Assembly (NCBI GenBank): GCA_947626905.1
Contig: CANQUE010000017.1
Span: 1-39,737 of the forward strand
Direction: 5' to 3'
Length of the DNA: 39,737 nucleotides
DNA from: an uncultured Oscillospiraceae bacterium
Lineage (GTDB): Bacteria > Bacillota > Clostridia > Oscillospirales > Oscillospiraceae
Part shown: one piece after another, positions 7,131 to 14,999 of the stretch
Layout: every line of letters begins with the position of its first letter
Numbering within the stretch: the stretch's first letter is position 1
Made by a program: the position numbers and the translations under genes
The notes under the pieces: model-generated
What the model was told of the DNA's origin: nothing
The model's input: the letters and a program-made list of their open reading frames with translations, nothing else
Databases searched by the model: none

Positions 7131-8584
7131 CAGCGCCGCCTCCTTCTTGCAAAGATCACCAGCCCCGCCGCCAGAAACAGCGCCGGCACCACCGCCGTCA
7201 GCGCCACCTTCAGCACGTTGGCCGTCCCCTCGTCAAAGGTTAGATAGTCGGCGGCCAGCACCTTGGGATGGATGGATATCCCCTGCTCCTGACGGCACAG
7301 CCAATTCACGCCGTTCAAAAACAGGTCCGAGCCCGCCCCGGACACCATGTCGCTGAAATCCGCCTCCATGAACCGGGTGGAGCCGAACACGATCAGCCTG
7401 GCCCCGGTGGTCTCGTTTTCCGACGCCGCCGCCAGGATAAAGGAACCGGTCCGGTCCCCCTCCGCCCGGTCATAGCCCGTCAGCCCCTCCAGATCCTGTT
7501 TCAGATAACTGGTCAGGCTGCTCTCCAACAAAGGCGTCACCGTCACGTCCTCCGGGATCCTGTCCGCCAGGACCATGGCCTGGCTGTCGGGCATGAGCAC
7601 CGAATAGCCCCCCTCCGTCAGGGGCGCGGTGACGTCGTGGCTGCCGATCTGGGGCAGCAAAAGATCTATGTAGCCGTAGTTGTAATAGCGGCTGTCGTCC
7701 TCCATGACGCACCCGCCCAGGTATTCCAGCCCGAACCGCTGCAAAAGTCCGGCCAGGCGGGGCGTTTCCTCCGCCGTATAGGCGGTGGTCACCAGCATCT
7801 GTCCGCCCTCGGCCAGATACCCCTCCACCAGCTCCTCCTCCCGGGCCGTCAGATCGCTCACCGGTCCGAATATGGCCAGCACGGCGCAGTCCTCCGGCAC
7901 CGCGTCCTCCGTCAGCAGGTTCAGGCTCTTGGGCTGGATGTTCTCCAACGCCATGGCGTCCAACACCTCGTCGCTGACGCCGGTCTCCCCGTGGCCAGTC
8001 AGATAGTACAGCACCGGCAGCTCCCCGCTGGTCACGTAGCCGATGGCACCGGTGATCTTCCCCTCCCCGGCGAACACGTCCAGATACTCCGAGCCGTAAT
8101 AGGTGAGGTAGTAGCTGTACATATCATAGTCGGAATAGGTCCACACGCTGTCGTAGGGGATGTACATGCTCCTGTCGCCGCAGACCACCAGCAGGCTGTT
8201 CCCCGTCACCTCTTCGTCGGTATACTCCGCCGCGAAGCCGGGATAGCGCACCGGGTCCACGGAGGTGACCGTCACGCGGTCGAATTCCGCGTAGCGCAGC
8301 AGCATCTGCTCCATGGTGGTGTTCTCCTGGCCGGGCTCCACCAGCCAGTATATATCCACGTCCTTCTCCAGCGCGGCCAGGGTCTGCTCCGTGCCCTGGG
8401 ACAGGGTATACAGCCGCTCGTCGGTCATATCCAGCTGGGTCACGGAGGCCGGCAGGGCCGACACCGCCAGGTTGGCCACCACCGCCATGGCGGCGACGGT
8501 CACCGCGGCGAACACGCTGTACGCGCCCGCCCGCCAGCCCTTCGTGCGGAAGGAGGCGGCCAGCTTATGCCACAGTCTGCTCAT
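7130..8584 (-). CDS. GldG-like ABC-associated transmembrane protein
   Basis: A 484-residue protein with one TM helix near the N-terminus (about 23-45), a long outside domain starting with the LDMTDERLYTLS segment characteristic of GldG proteins, and a C-terminal TM helix followed by a basic end (RRRRR). In Bacteroidetes, GldG partners GldA/GldF in gliding; in Clostridia the same set forms an uncharacterised exporter. ATG 8584 is chosen over the upstream ATG because AGGAGG lies eight bases before it and it overlaps the permease stop codon (ATGA). Gliding itself is not implied. Confidence 0.85.
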   Translation of the reverse strand: MSRLWHKLAASFRTKGWRAGAYSVFAAVTVAAMAVVANLAVSALPASVTQLDMTDERLYTLSQGTEQTLAALEKDVDIYWLVEPGQENTTMEQMLLRYAEFDRVTVTSVDPVRYPGFAAEYTDEEVTGNSLLVVCGDRSMYIPYDSVWTYSDYDMYSYYLTYYGSEYLDVFAGEGKITGAIGYVTSGELPVLYYLTGHGETGVSDEVLDAMALENIQPKSLNLLTEDAVPEDCAVLAIFGPVSDLTAREEELVEGYLAEGGQMLVTTAYTAEETPRLAGLLQRFGLEYLGGCVMEDDSRYYNYGYIDLLLPQIGSHDVTAPLTEGGYSVLMPDSQAMVLADRIPEDVTVTPLLESSLTSYLKQDLEGLTGYDRAEGDRTGSFILAAASENETTGARLIVFGSTRFMEADFSDMVSGAGSDLFLNGVNWLCRQEQGISIHPKVLAADYLTFDEGTANVLKVALTAVVPALFLAAGLVIFARRRRR

Positions 8585-9453
8585 GCCGCCCACCTCCTGC
8601 GCTCCATGGCCTGGACCGTGAGGAACAGGAACACCGCCGTCACCGACGCGAAATAGACCAGCGCCCGCACGTCGAATATATCATAGGCGAAGTTGTCGAA
8701 TCTGTCGAAAATGGCCAGCCACCCGGCTATTTCGGCAAAAAGGCCGGGAAACTGCCCGGGCCAGAGGGCATAGCAGATCCCCAGCGCCCCTTCCAGCGCC
8801 AGCCACAGCCCCAAGGCCACGGCCCGGTTCCCCGTGGCCCGCCACAGGATCAGCGCGAACACCGCCGCCGCCAGGGCGAAGGCCGCCAGCGACGCCAGGC
8901 CGGAGGAGGGGATATATTCCGACAGCGGCGTGAGAAAATACGCCAGCAGCAGCACGATGAAGCAGGCTCCCGCCGCCAGGGCCGGGCTGTCCATCAGACT
9001 GGAGATATAAAGCCCCACCGCCGTCAGGGCCATGCCCAGGAATATATAGCCCGTCAGGGCCCCGTAAGCGCTCTTCAGGGACACGCTCCCCGCCGTGGCC
9101 AGGGCGTTCAGCACCAGCGGATACAGCGCCATCACCGCGATGGGCATGACCATCACGGTTACCAGAGCCAGGTATTTGCCCAGCACGATCTTCGTCATGC
9201 TCAGCGGCAGGCTGTACAGGAGCTGGTCCGTCTTCTGGTGGCGCTCCTCCGCCACGGACCGCATGGTCAAAAGCGGGATGCCGATGAGATAGAGGAAGGT
9301 CATGCTGTACAGCACGTTGGTGAAATCCGGCGAGCCGGCCAGATTGCTCACCATCACATAGATGCCCGCGAACAGAAGCATCAGCGCCCCGTACACATAC
9401 CCGGTCAGGCCGTTGAGCTGGCTGTCCAGCTCCCGCTCATAGATCGCGCTCAT
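8581..9453 (-). CDS. ABC transporter permease, GldF/ABC-2 type
   Basis: A 290-residue polytopic protein with about six hydrophobic segments. After an N-terminal helix comes the cytoplasmic RSVAEERHQKTDQLLYSLPLS stretch, which is typical of ABC-2 permeases of the Gld/Nos type. It would form the membrane channel for the ATPase encoded immediately upstream. Start ATG 9453 overlaps the ATPase stop (ATGA), and its stop overlaps the start of the GldG-like gene, so all four genes form one tightly coupled operon. The exported substrate is unknown. Confidence 0.88.
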   Translation of the reverse strand: MSAIYERELDSQLNGLTGYVYGALMLLFAGIYVMVSNLAGSPDFTNVLYSMTFLYLIGIPLLTMRSVAEERHQKTDQLLYSLPLSMTKIVLGKYLALVTVMVMPIAVMALYPLVLNALATAGSVSLKSAYGALTGYIFLGMALTAVGLYISSLMDSPALAAGACFIVLLLAYFLTPLSEYIPSSGLASLAAFALAAAVFALILWRATGNRAVALGLWLALEGALGICYALWPGQFPGLFAEIAGWLAIFDRFDNFAYDIFDVRALVYFASVTAVFLFLTVQAMERRRWAA

Positions 9454-10451
9454 GCTCTGCCCCCTCTTCCCATTCTCCAGCCCCGGCGGGCCTTCGGGCC
9501 GCCCTTCTCCGGGTCCGGCTTTTCCTGGGCCAGAGCCAGGAACACGTCCTCCAGACTGGCCTGTTCCCGCTCCAGGCGCAGCACCGGGATGCGCATATCG
9601 CTGAGGGCGAAGCTGATCCGCTCGTCCATGGCGGGGCCCTTGTCGGAGGCGGATACCTCCACCTCCAGCCGGCCGTCGGCGCCGGGGGCGGTGGTGACCG
9701 CCGTCACGCCGTCCACCGGCTCCAGGGCCTGATGGACCTCGCCGGGGGCGGCCTTCACCGACAGGCGGTATGTCACCTTCCCCGCAAACTGCCTCTCCAG
9801 ATCCCCCGGGGTGCCCTGGGCCACCAGCCGTCCCCGGTGGACCATGATCACCCGGTCGCACACCGTCTGGACCTCGCTGAGGATATGGCTGGACAGGATC
9901 ACCGTCCGCTCCCGGCCCAGCCGGCGGATCAGCTGGCGGATCTCCACGATCTGCAGCGGGTCCAGCCCCACCGTGGGCTCGTCCAAAATGATGACCTGGG
10001 GCTGGCCCAGCAGCGCCTGGGCGATGCCCACCCGCTGGCGGTAGCCCTTGGACAGATTGCGGATCAGCCGTCCGGCCACGTCCGCCACCCCGGTCACCCG
10101 CTGGGCCTCGGCCAGCTGGCCCTCCAGCTCCCGCAGGGGCACCCCTTTGGCCCGGGCCACGAAGGACAGATACTCCTCCACCGTCATGCCCATATACACC
10201 GGGGGCTGCTCCGGCAGATAGCCCACCAGCCGCTTGGCCTGGATGGGCTGGTCAAATATATCGTACCCGCCGATGGTCACCTGGCCCTCCGTAGCGGCCA
10301 GGCACCCGGTCAGGATGTTCATAGTCGTGGTCTTTCCCGCTCCGTTGGGGCCCAGAAATCCGTAGACGAACCCCTTCTCCACCGTGAAGGTCAGGTCCTC
10401 CACCGCTGTGCGGTCCCCGTATCGCTTTGTGAGGTGGCTCACCTCGATCAT
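9450..10451 (-). CDS. ABC transporter ATP-binding protein, GldA-like
   Basis: A 333-residue ABC ATPase with Walker A GPNGAGKTT (34-42), signature LSKGYRQR (133-140; the divergent form common in the Gld/Nos/CcmA branch), Walker B IILDEPT (154-160) and the switch His in SSHILSE. The C-terminal third (about 220-330) is an extra domain seen in GldA-type ATPases. A strong ribosome site (AAAGGAGGCGGT) precedes ATG 10451. It is the first gene of the four-gene operon. A weak -10 (TAGAAT, 10486-10481 on the minus strand) is the only promoter trace seen upstream. Confidence 0.92.
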   Translation of the reverse strand: MIEVSHLTKRYGDRTAVEDLTFTVEKGFVYGFLGPNGAGKTTTMNILTGCLAATEGQVTIGGYDIFDQPIQAKRLVGYLPEQPPVYMGMTVEEYLSFVARAKGVPLRELEGQLAEAQRVTGVADVAGRLIRNLSKGYRQRVGIAQALLGQPQVIILDEPTVGLDPLQIVEIRQLIRRLGRERTVILSSHILSEVQTVCDRVIMVHRGRLVAQGTPGDLERQFAGKVTYRLSVKAAPGEVHQALEPVDGVTAVTTAPGADGRLEVEVSASDKGPAMDERISFALSDMRIPVLRLEREQASLEDVFLALAQEKPDPEKGGPKARRGWRMGRGGRA

Positions 10452-10541
10452 ACCACCGCCTCCTTTGGATCACGCCCTCAATTCTACACCAGTCCGGCCG
10501 TTGTTTTGTGACCGAATCATGAAATTTTCTGGAATTTCCCA

Positions 10542-10574
10542 TAAAAGCCGGCGCCCCGCCCTGGGCGGAGCGCC
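10542..10574 (-). terminator. Terminator after thiN
   Basis: On the minus strand a GC-rich stem (GGCGCTCCGCC / GGCGGGGCGCC, one G-T pair) is followed by GGCTTTTATGG. The T tract is short. It lies 15 bp past the thiN stop codon. Confidence 0.5.
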
Positions 10575-10588
10575 GTATCCCGCTTTTT

Positions 10589-11224
10589 CTATGCCGTCCA
10601 GTCCCGGGCCACCCGCACCAGCAGCAGCCGGCCCTCCCGGACGGAGATCTCCGCCCGGCCGCCGGGCAGGGGCTCGTTGCTCACGCCGTATTGGTATTCC
10701 GGCGTGATCTCCGCCTCCGTCAGGGGATACTTCGCCCCCGTGACGGTGACGCCCCGGGCCGGGCCCGCCGCCGCCAGGAGGGAGAACCAGGGCCACCGGT
10801 CCTCCACATAGGCCGGGCCCCGGGACACGATCTCCATCTCGGACAGGTCGTCTATCGCCAGAGCCTTGGCCCCCAGGCTGTCCAGCGCCAGCAGCAGCGA
10901 CACGTTGCTCAGGGTGTGGTCCAGCCGTCCGCCGAACACGCCCACCAGCAGAAATTCCCTCCAGCCCCGGCGCAGGGCCTCCTTCGCGGCATAGACCGTG
11001 TCGGTGTCGTCCTTCTCCCGGGGCAGGCGAATGGTCTCCACGTCCAGACCCGGGTCCCGGCAGGAGTCGAAATCCCCCACGATCAGATCCGGCGCGGCGC
11101 CCAGGCCGGCTTGGTGGCGCAGTCCCCCGTCGCAGTACACCACCCGGTCCCCGGGCCGCAGGGCCGCCCGGACGCGGGCGTAATTTTCTATGGGGCCGCC
11201 CCCCACGATGACGCACCGGCTCAT
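10589..11224 (-). CDS. thiN: Thiamine pyrophosphokinase
   Basis: A 211-residue enzyme that transfers pyrophosphate from ATP to thiamine, making thiamine diphosphate in one step. Family motifs visible: DGG at 32-34, GDFDS at 50-54, KDDTDT at 71-76 and GGRLDH at 98-103, followed by a beta-rich C-terminal thiamine-binding domain. The length is normal. It lies 39 bp downstream of the HAD phosphatase gene on the same strand with no terminator between, so it is probably the last gene of a MATE-HAD-thiN transcript. No TPP riboswitch is visible upstream. Confidence 0.93.
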   Translation of the reverse strand: MSRCVIVGGGPIENYARVRAALRPGDRVVYCDGGLRHQAGLGAAPDLIVGDFDSCRDPGLDVETIRLPREKDDTDTVYAAKEALRRGWREFLLVGVFGGRLDHTLSNVSLLLALDSLGAKALAIDDLSEMEIVSRGPAYVEDRWPWFSLLAAAGPARGVTVTGAKYPLTEAEITPEYQYGVSNEPLPGGRAEISVREGRLLLVRVARDWTA

Positions 11225-11263
11225 GGCACTTTCCTTTCCGATCTTATCGCCCGGTCCCCCGTG

Positions 11264-11902
11264 TCATTCTCCCCAGCGGAGGATCACCTCATCCGCCAGG
11301 GCCTTCAGCTCCTCCCAGTGGGCCTTGCCGCTGGGATCGTACACCGCCACGAGATGATACCCCGCGGCCTTGGCCGTCCGGCCGGCGTGATAGGCGTCCT
11401 CGTAGACCGCCGCCTCCTCCGGCCCGGCCGCGCCAAGACGCCGGGCGGCCTCGTTGTACACATCCGGCCGGTCCTTCCCGGCGTTCACGCTGTCGCAGCT
11501 GAGCACGAACTGGAACAGGTCCCGCACCCCCAGCCGGGTCAGGCATATCTCCATCAGATACTCCGCCGTGGAGGACGCCACGCACATCTTCACGCCCTTC
11601 CGGTGCAGCGCCCGCAGATATCCCTCCACGCCGGGCTTCAGGGGCACGTCGGTGCGGTAATGGCCATCCATCAGGCCGTTCATGTCCGCGGCGATGCTCT
11701 CCCGGGACCCGGTCAGACCCAATTCCTGCCGGAACAGGTCCGCCGACTCGGCCATGGTCATGGGCACGATCCGGCGCAGGATCTCCGGGGGAACGTCCTT
11801 CACGCCCCGGCTGTGGAGATATTCCTCCGCCAGCCGGTCCCAATAGGCCATGGAATCCACCAGCGTGCCGTCCATATCGAAGATCGCGTATTTCTTATCC
11901 AC
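11264..11902 (-). CDS. HAD-family phosphatase/phosphomutase
   Basis: A 212-residue haloacid-dehalogenase protein of the beta-phosphoglucomutase-like branch. Motif I is FDMDGTLVDS with Asp9 (nucleophile) and Asp11 (acid/base). Motif II is around VASST at 113-117, Lys in NAGKDRPD is motif III, and YEDAYHAG is motif IV. A helical cap lies between motifs I and II. The substrate is probably a small phosphorylated sugar or nucleotide but cannot be named. The ATG at 11902 lies inside the end of the MATE gene (8-base overlap), showing tight coupling. Confidence 0.88.
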   Translation of the reverse strand: MDKKYAIFDMDGTLVDSMAYWDRLAEEYLHSRGVKDVPPEILRRIVPMTMAESADLFRQELGLTGSRESIAADMNGLMDGHYRTDVPLKPGVEGYLRALHRKGVKMCVASSTAEYLMEICLTRLGVRDLFQFVLSCDSVNAGKDRPDVYNEAARRLGAAGPEEAAVYEDAYHAGRTAKAAGYHLVAVYDPSGKAHWEELKALADEVILRWGE

Positions 11903-13340
11903 GGCCGCCCAGCGCCTCCTCCGCCCGAGATAGATGATGGAAAAAGTGGACCACGAAGGGGACGGCGATCAGGGCGGAGACCACATCGCTGATGGGCTGG
12001 GCATACATGATCCCCGGCAATCCCCATACCCGGGCCAGGACCAGGATCAGCGGGATGAAGCAGGCCCCGCTGCGCAGAGCGCTGATAAGGGTGGCCCGGC
12101 CGGCAAAGCCGATGCTCTGGAACAGCATGTTGGCGCAGATGGTCAGAGGCATGAACACCAGCGCCGCGCACTGGGCCCGCATGGCCGGCGTGGCGATGGC
12201 GATCACCTCCGGGTCGTCCCGCAGCAGGGCGGCCACCGAGGGGGCCGAGATGGCTCCGGCGGCCGCGAACAGGGAGATGAGCGCCGTGCCGAATCCCAGC
12301 GTAAAGAAAAACCCCGCCCGGACCCGGGGGTATTTTTTCGCCCCGTAATTGAACCCGGACACGGGCTGGAAGCCCTGGCCGATGCCCAGGCCTACGCAGA
12401 ACAGCAGGTTCGTCACCCGCGCCACGATGCTCATGGCGGCAATGGCCGCATCCCCGAAGGCCTTGGCCTGGGAGTTGAGGATCATGGTGGACACGCTGCT
12501 AAGGCCCTGGCGCGTCAGACTGGGCAGGCCCGTGAGCAGGATGCTGCCGGTGGTGGCGAAAAACAGCCGGCCCCCCGCCTTGGCCGCCTCCGCGTCCGGT
12601 TCCGTGCCGTCCTCCGGCGGCGGCAGGAAAGGCATATACCGCACCGAGAACACGGTCTGGGTCTTTTTCCGCAGGAACATGGACAGCAGGATGGCGGAGC
12701 TGATGTACTGGGAGATCATGGTGGCCAGGCCCGCCCCGGCGATGCCCATATGCAGCACGTTCATCAAAAGCGCGTCCCCGAAGATGTTCAGGATCCCGCC
12801 GCTGACCAGTCCCACCATGGCGAAGGCGGCCCGGCCCTCGTAACGGAGGATGTTGTTCATCACGCACCCCGTGACCATGGCCGGGGCGGCCAGAAGGATG
12901 AACGCCGCGTAGGTCTTGGCATAGGGCAGGATGGTCTGGGTGGAGCCCAGCAGCCGGCACAGCGGCTCCAGCAGCAGCAGCCCCACTGCCATGATGAGCA
13001 CGCTGCAGGCCAGAGAATCGAAAAAGGCCGCGGAGGAGAACTGCCGGGCCCGGCGCAGGCGCTTGGCCCCCAGCAGGCGGGAGATATTGCTGCCGGAGCC
13101 ATGGCCGAACATAAAGCCCACGGCCTGGAGAATGGCCATCATGCCGAACACTACCCCTGTGGCCCCGGAGGCGCTGGTATTGATCTGGCCCACGAACCAG
13201 GTGTCCACCACATTGTACAGGTTCGTCACCATCATGCTCAGAGTGGTGGGCAGGCCCAGCTCCAGGATCAGAGAGGGGATAGGCTGGGTGGTCATTTTCT
13301 CGTATTGGGAGCCGTAAGCGCGCCGCGCGTCATGGGCCAT
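11895..13340 (-). CDS. MATE-family efflux transporter
   Basis: A 481-residue, twelve-helix multidrug and toxic-compound extrusion protein. It has two MatE halves: the first around PIPSLILELGLPTTLSMMV and the second around LLTGLPSLTRQGLSS. The typical VVDTWFVGQ and GIGQGFQPVSGFNYGAK motifs are present. It would export cationic drugs or metabolites using Na+ or H+. Ribosome site AAGGAGG lies 10 bases before ATG 13340. It leads the MATE-HAD-thiN transcript from a promoter at 13378-13405. The substrate is not readable; co-transcription with thiN is not enough to suggest thiamine. Confidence 0.92.
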   Translation of the reverse strand: MAHDARRAYGSQYEKMTTQPIPSLILELGLPTTLSMMVTNLYNVVDTWFVGQINTSASGATGVVFGMMAILQAVGFMFGHGSGSNISRLLGAKRLRRARQFSSAAFFDSLACSVLIMAVGLLLLEPLCRLLGSTQTILPYAKTYAAFILLAAPAMVTGCVMNNILRYEGRAAFAMVGLVSGGILNIFGDALLMNVLHMGIAGAGLATMISQYISSAILLSMFLRKKTQTVFSVRYMPFLPPPEDGTEPDAEAAKAGGRLFFATTGSILLTGLPSLTRQGLSSVSTMILNSQAKAFGDAAIAAMSIVARVTNLLFCVGLGIGQGFQPVSGFNYGAKKYPRVRAGFFFTLGFGTALISLFAAAGAISAPSVAALLRDDPEVIAIATPAMRAQCAALVFMPLTICANMLFQSIGFAGRATLISALRSGACFIPLILVLARVWGLPGIMYAQPISDVVSALIAVPFVVHFFHHLSRAEEALGGRG

Positions 13341-13377
13341 GGGCGGAAAGCCTCCTTGCCTTCGACAGTCTGGAACT

Positions 13378-13405
13378 ATTTTATACCCTTTTTATGAAAA
13401 AGCAA
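13378..13405 (-). promoter_or_regulatory. Promoter of the MATE-HAD-thiN operon
   Basis: On the minus strand a -35 TTGCTT (13405-13400) and a -10 TAAAAT (13383-13378) are 16 bases apart, about 40 bp upstream of the MATE start codon. Confidence 0.5.
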
Positions 13406-13472
13406 GTCTGTCCGACGGCCGGCCTGACGGCGTTTTTTCGTCAAACAAGTCGGATGCCGTCATAAACGGGCA

Positions 13473-13501
13473 TTTACAACCGCATCCCTGGGGATTATAA
13501 T
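13473..13501 (+). promoter_or_regulatory. Promoter of the DUF975 gene
   Basis: A -35 TTTACA (13473-13478) and a consensus -10 TATAAT (13496-13501) are separated by 17 bases, 45 bp before the start codon. Confidence 0.7.
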
Positions 13502-13546
13502 TATGATATATGGCAGCTGCGCTGCCGGAAAGCGGGGACAGAAAAG

Positions 13547-14182
13547 ATGAAAACAAGAGCGGAGATCAAACAATACGCGAAGGACGCCTTTTCTCGCAAC
13601 TATTGGTACTGCGTGGGCGCGGCGGTGCTGTCGGAGCTCTTCCTGGGGGCCTGCGCCGGCTTCTCCCTGGGCCTCGGCGCTCTGATCCTGACCGGTCCCA
13701 TTTTGTCGGGCATGTATTATTTCTTCACCATGGTCTTTCAGGGCCGGGGCAATGAGGTAGACCTGGGAACGCCCTTTTCCGTGGGCTTCAACAACTTCGG
13801 CCGGAAACTGGGCGGCTTTCTGTGGGCTTTCCTGTTCGAGTTTTTGTGGAGCCTGCTATTCTTTATCCCCGGGCTCATCAAGGGCTATTCCTATTCCATG
13901 ACGCCCTATATCCTGGGCGACTGCCCCAACGTGAAGGCCAAGGACGCGGTGAAGCTGTCCATGCGGATGATGGCCGGCCACAAGTGGCAGCTGTTCGTGT
14001 TCCATCTCAGCTTCGTTGGCTGGTCTATACTGGCCGCTTTCACCTTTGGGCTGCTGGACATCTTCTATGTCAGTCCCTATATGAACACCGCCCTGGCGGG
14101 CTATTATCTGGAGGTGCGGGAGGAGGCGCTGCGCACCGGCGCCATCACCCTGGCCCAGCTCAACGGCGAGCCTTTGACCTGA
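13547..14182 (+). CDS. DUF975 family integral membrane protein
   Basis: A 211-residue membrane protein with a short basic N-terminus (MKTRAEIKQYAKDAF), which is the DUF975 signature, then about five or six hydrophobic helices and the SMTPYILGDCPNVKAKDAVKLS segment conserved in the family. The function is unknown. The gene stands alone: it has its own promoter at 13473-13501 and is closed by the shared terminator at 14188-14223. The ribosome site is modest (GGGGACAGAAAAG upstream of ATG). Confidence 0.85.
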   Translation: MKTRAEIKQYAKDAFSRNYWYCVGAAVLSELFLGACAGFSLGLGALILTGPILSGMYYFFTMVFQGRGNEVDLGTPFSVGFNNFGRKLGGFLWAFLFEFLWSLLFFIPGLIKGYSYSMTPYILGDCPNVKAKDAVKLSMRMMAGHKWQLFVFHLSFVGWSILAAFTFGLLDIFYVSPYMNTALAGYYLEVREEALRTGAITLAQLNGEPLT

Positions 14183-14187
14183 CGGAC

Positions 14188-14223
14188 AAAACGCGGCCCG
14201 GACCTGTCGGTCCGGGCCGTTTT
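14188..14223. terminator. Bidirectional terminator between DUF975 and VWA genes
   Basis: An 11-bp stem (CGGCCCGGACC / GGTCCGGGCCG) has TTTT after it on the plus strand and AAAA before it. It serves the convergent DUF975 (plus) and VWA (minus) genes. Confidence 0.75.
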
Positions 14224-14242
14224 GCGTTTTCCGCGCCGGGGA

Positions 14243-14890
14243 TCACCGCCGCTGTTTGCTGTCCTTTTTGATGTCCCCGGCCCAATCGGCGGCCAGGGGC
14301 CGGCTGGCACGGACCGCGCTCACCGCGCTGCCCACCGTGTCGTACAGCACCCGGGTGCCCTTGCCGTCGGCCCGGTAGTCCACCGCCCGGTCCGCGCCGA
14401 TGCCGAAGCTGGCGGCGGTCTGTACCGCGTCGATGTTGGCCGCCAGGAACAAGAATTCCCATCCGTACTTGGTCTTTTCATGCTCGATCATGGCCTTTAC
14501 CTTGTCGCTGGAATAGAAATGGCTGGCGTTTTCCATGCCGTCGGTGGTGATGACGAACACGGTGTGCTCCGGCACGTCCTCGGGCCGGGCATAGCGGTGG
14601 ATATCCGCGATGTGGCGGATGGTCTGGCCGATGGCGTCCATGAGGGCCGTGCAGCCGCCCACGGTGTAATCCCTGGCCGTCATCGCGGGCACCTCCGCCA
14701 GCGGCAGCCGGTCGTGGACCGTGACGGCCTGGTTGGCGAACAGCACCGTGGTCACGTACGCCTTGCCCGGCTGGGCCTTCTGTTTGTCCAAAAGGGCGTT
14801 GAATCCTCCGATGGTGTCCGCCTCCAGCCCGGCCATGGACCCGCTCCGGTCCAGGATGAATACCAGCTCTGTGATGTTGTTCTTTTCCAT
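14243..14890 (-). CDS. VWA (von Willebrand factor A) domain protein
   Basis: A 215-residue, single-domain cytoplasmic VWA protein. The metal-ion-dependent adhesion site motif DRSGS has Asp14, Ser16 and Ser18. The later MIDAS threonine is probably in the GGCTALMDAIG stretch and the Asp in ITTDGMEN. There is no signal peptide or TM helix, so it acts inside the cell as a protein-binding platform. It lies 110 bp downstream of the macro-domain gene on the same strand. Its ribosome site AGGAGG is part of an 18-bp inverted repeat (14895-14940), which suggests control of translation or a bound operator. Role unknown; a partner of ADP-ribose or nucleic-acid stress signalling is a guess from context. 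Confidence 0.85.
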   Translation of the reverse strand: MEKNNITELVFILDRSGSMAGLEADTIGGFNALLDKQKAQPGKAYVTTVLFANQAVTVHDRLPLAEVPAMTARDYTVGGCTALMDAIGQTIRHIADIHRYARPEDVPEHTVFVITTDGMENASHFYSSDKVKAMIEHEKTKYGWEFLFLAANIDAVQTAASFGIGADRAVDYRADGKGTRVLYDTVGSAVSAVRASRPLAADWAGDIKKDSKQRR

Positions 14891-14894
14891 TTTG

Positions 14895-14940
14895 AAAACC
14901 TCCTGTACTGTGTTTTGTTGATCACAGTATAGGAGGTTTT
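14895..14940 (-). promoter_or_regulatory. 18-bp inverted repeat that sequesters the VWA ribosome-binding site
   Basis: The arms 14895-14912 and 14923-14940 are inverted copies with a single mismatch (a G-U pair in RNA) and a 10-base loop. On the transcribed (minus) strand, the distal arm contains CCTCCT and the proximal arm contains the AGGAGG used by the VWA gene, five to ten bases before its ATG. The RNA would fold into a very stable hairpin hiding the ribosome site. It could equally be a DNA operator. It is not a simple terminator, because the coding region begins right after it. Confidence 0.75.
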
Positions 14941-14952
14941 CTCCCGGTTTTG

Positions 14953-14969
14953 GTCGCCTGGCAGGCGAC
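14953..14969. repeat. Perfect 17-nt palindrome between macro and VWA genes
   Basis: GTCGCCTG / CAGGCGAC with one central base. It follows the macro gene but has no T run on either strand, so it is a poor terminator. It lies 12 bp from the larger hairpin and may be part of the same regulatory region. Confidence 0.5.
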
Positions 14970-14999
14970 ATTTTGCCGCCGGGCCCACACGCCCGCCGG

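Noticed and set aside
5709-10451. Gliding-motility apparatus
   Set aside because: The ABC set resembles GldA/F/G, but in Clostridia these genes occur without the other gliding genes, so only an uncharacterised exporter is supported.
11934-13397. A 487-codon plus-strand frame opposite the MATE gene
   Set aside because: Low-complexity His/Gln/Gly-rich composition and no ribosome site; the MATE gene is unambiguous on the other strand.
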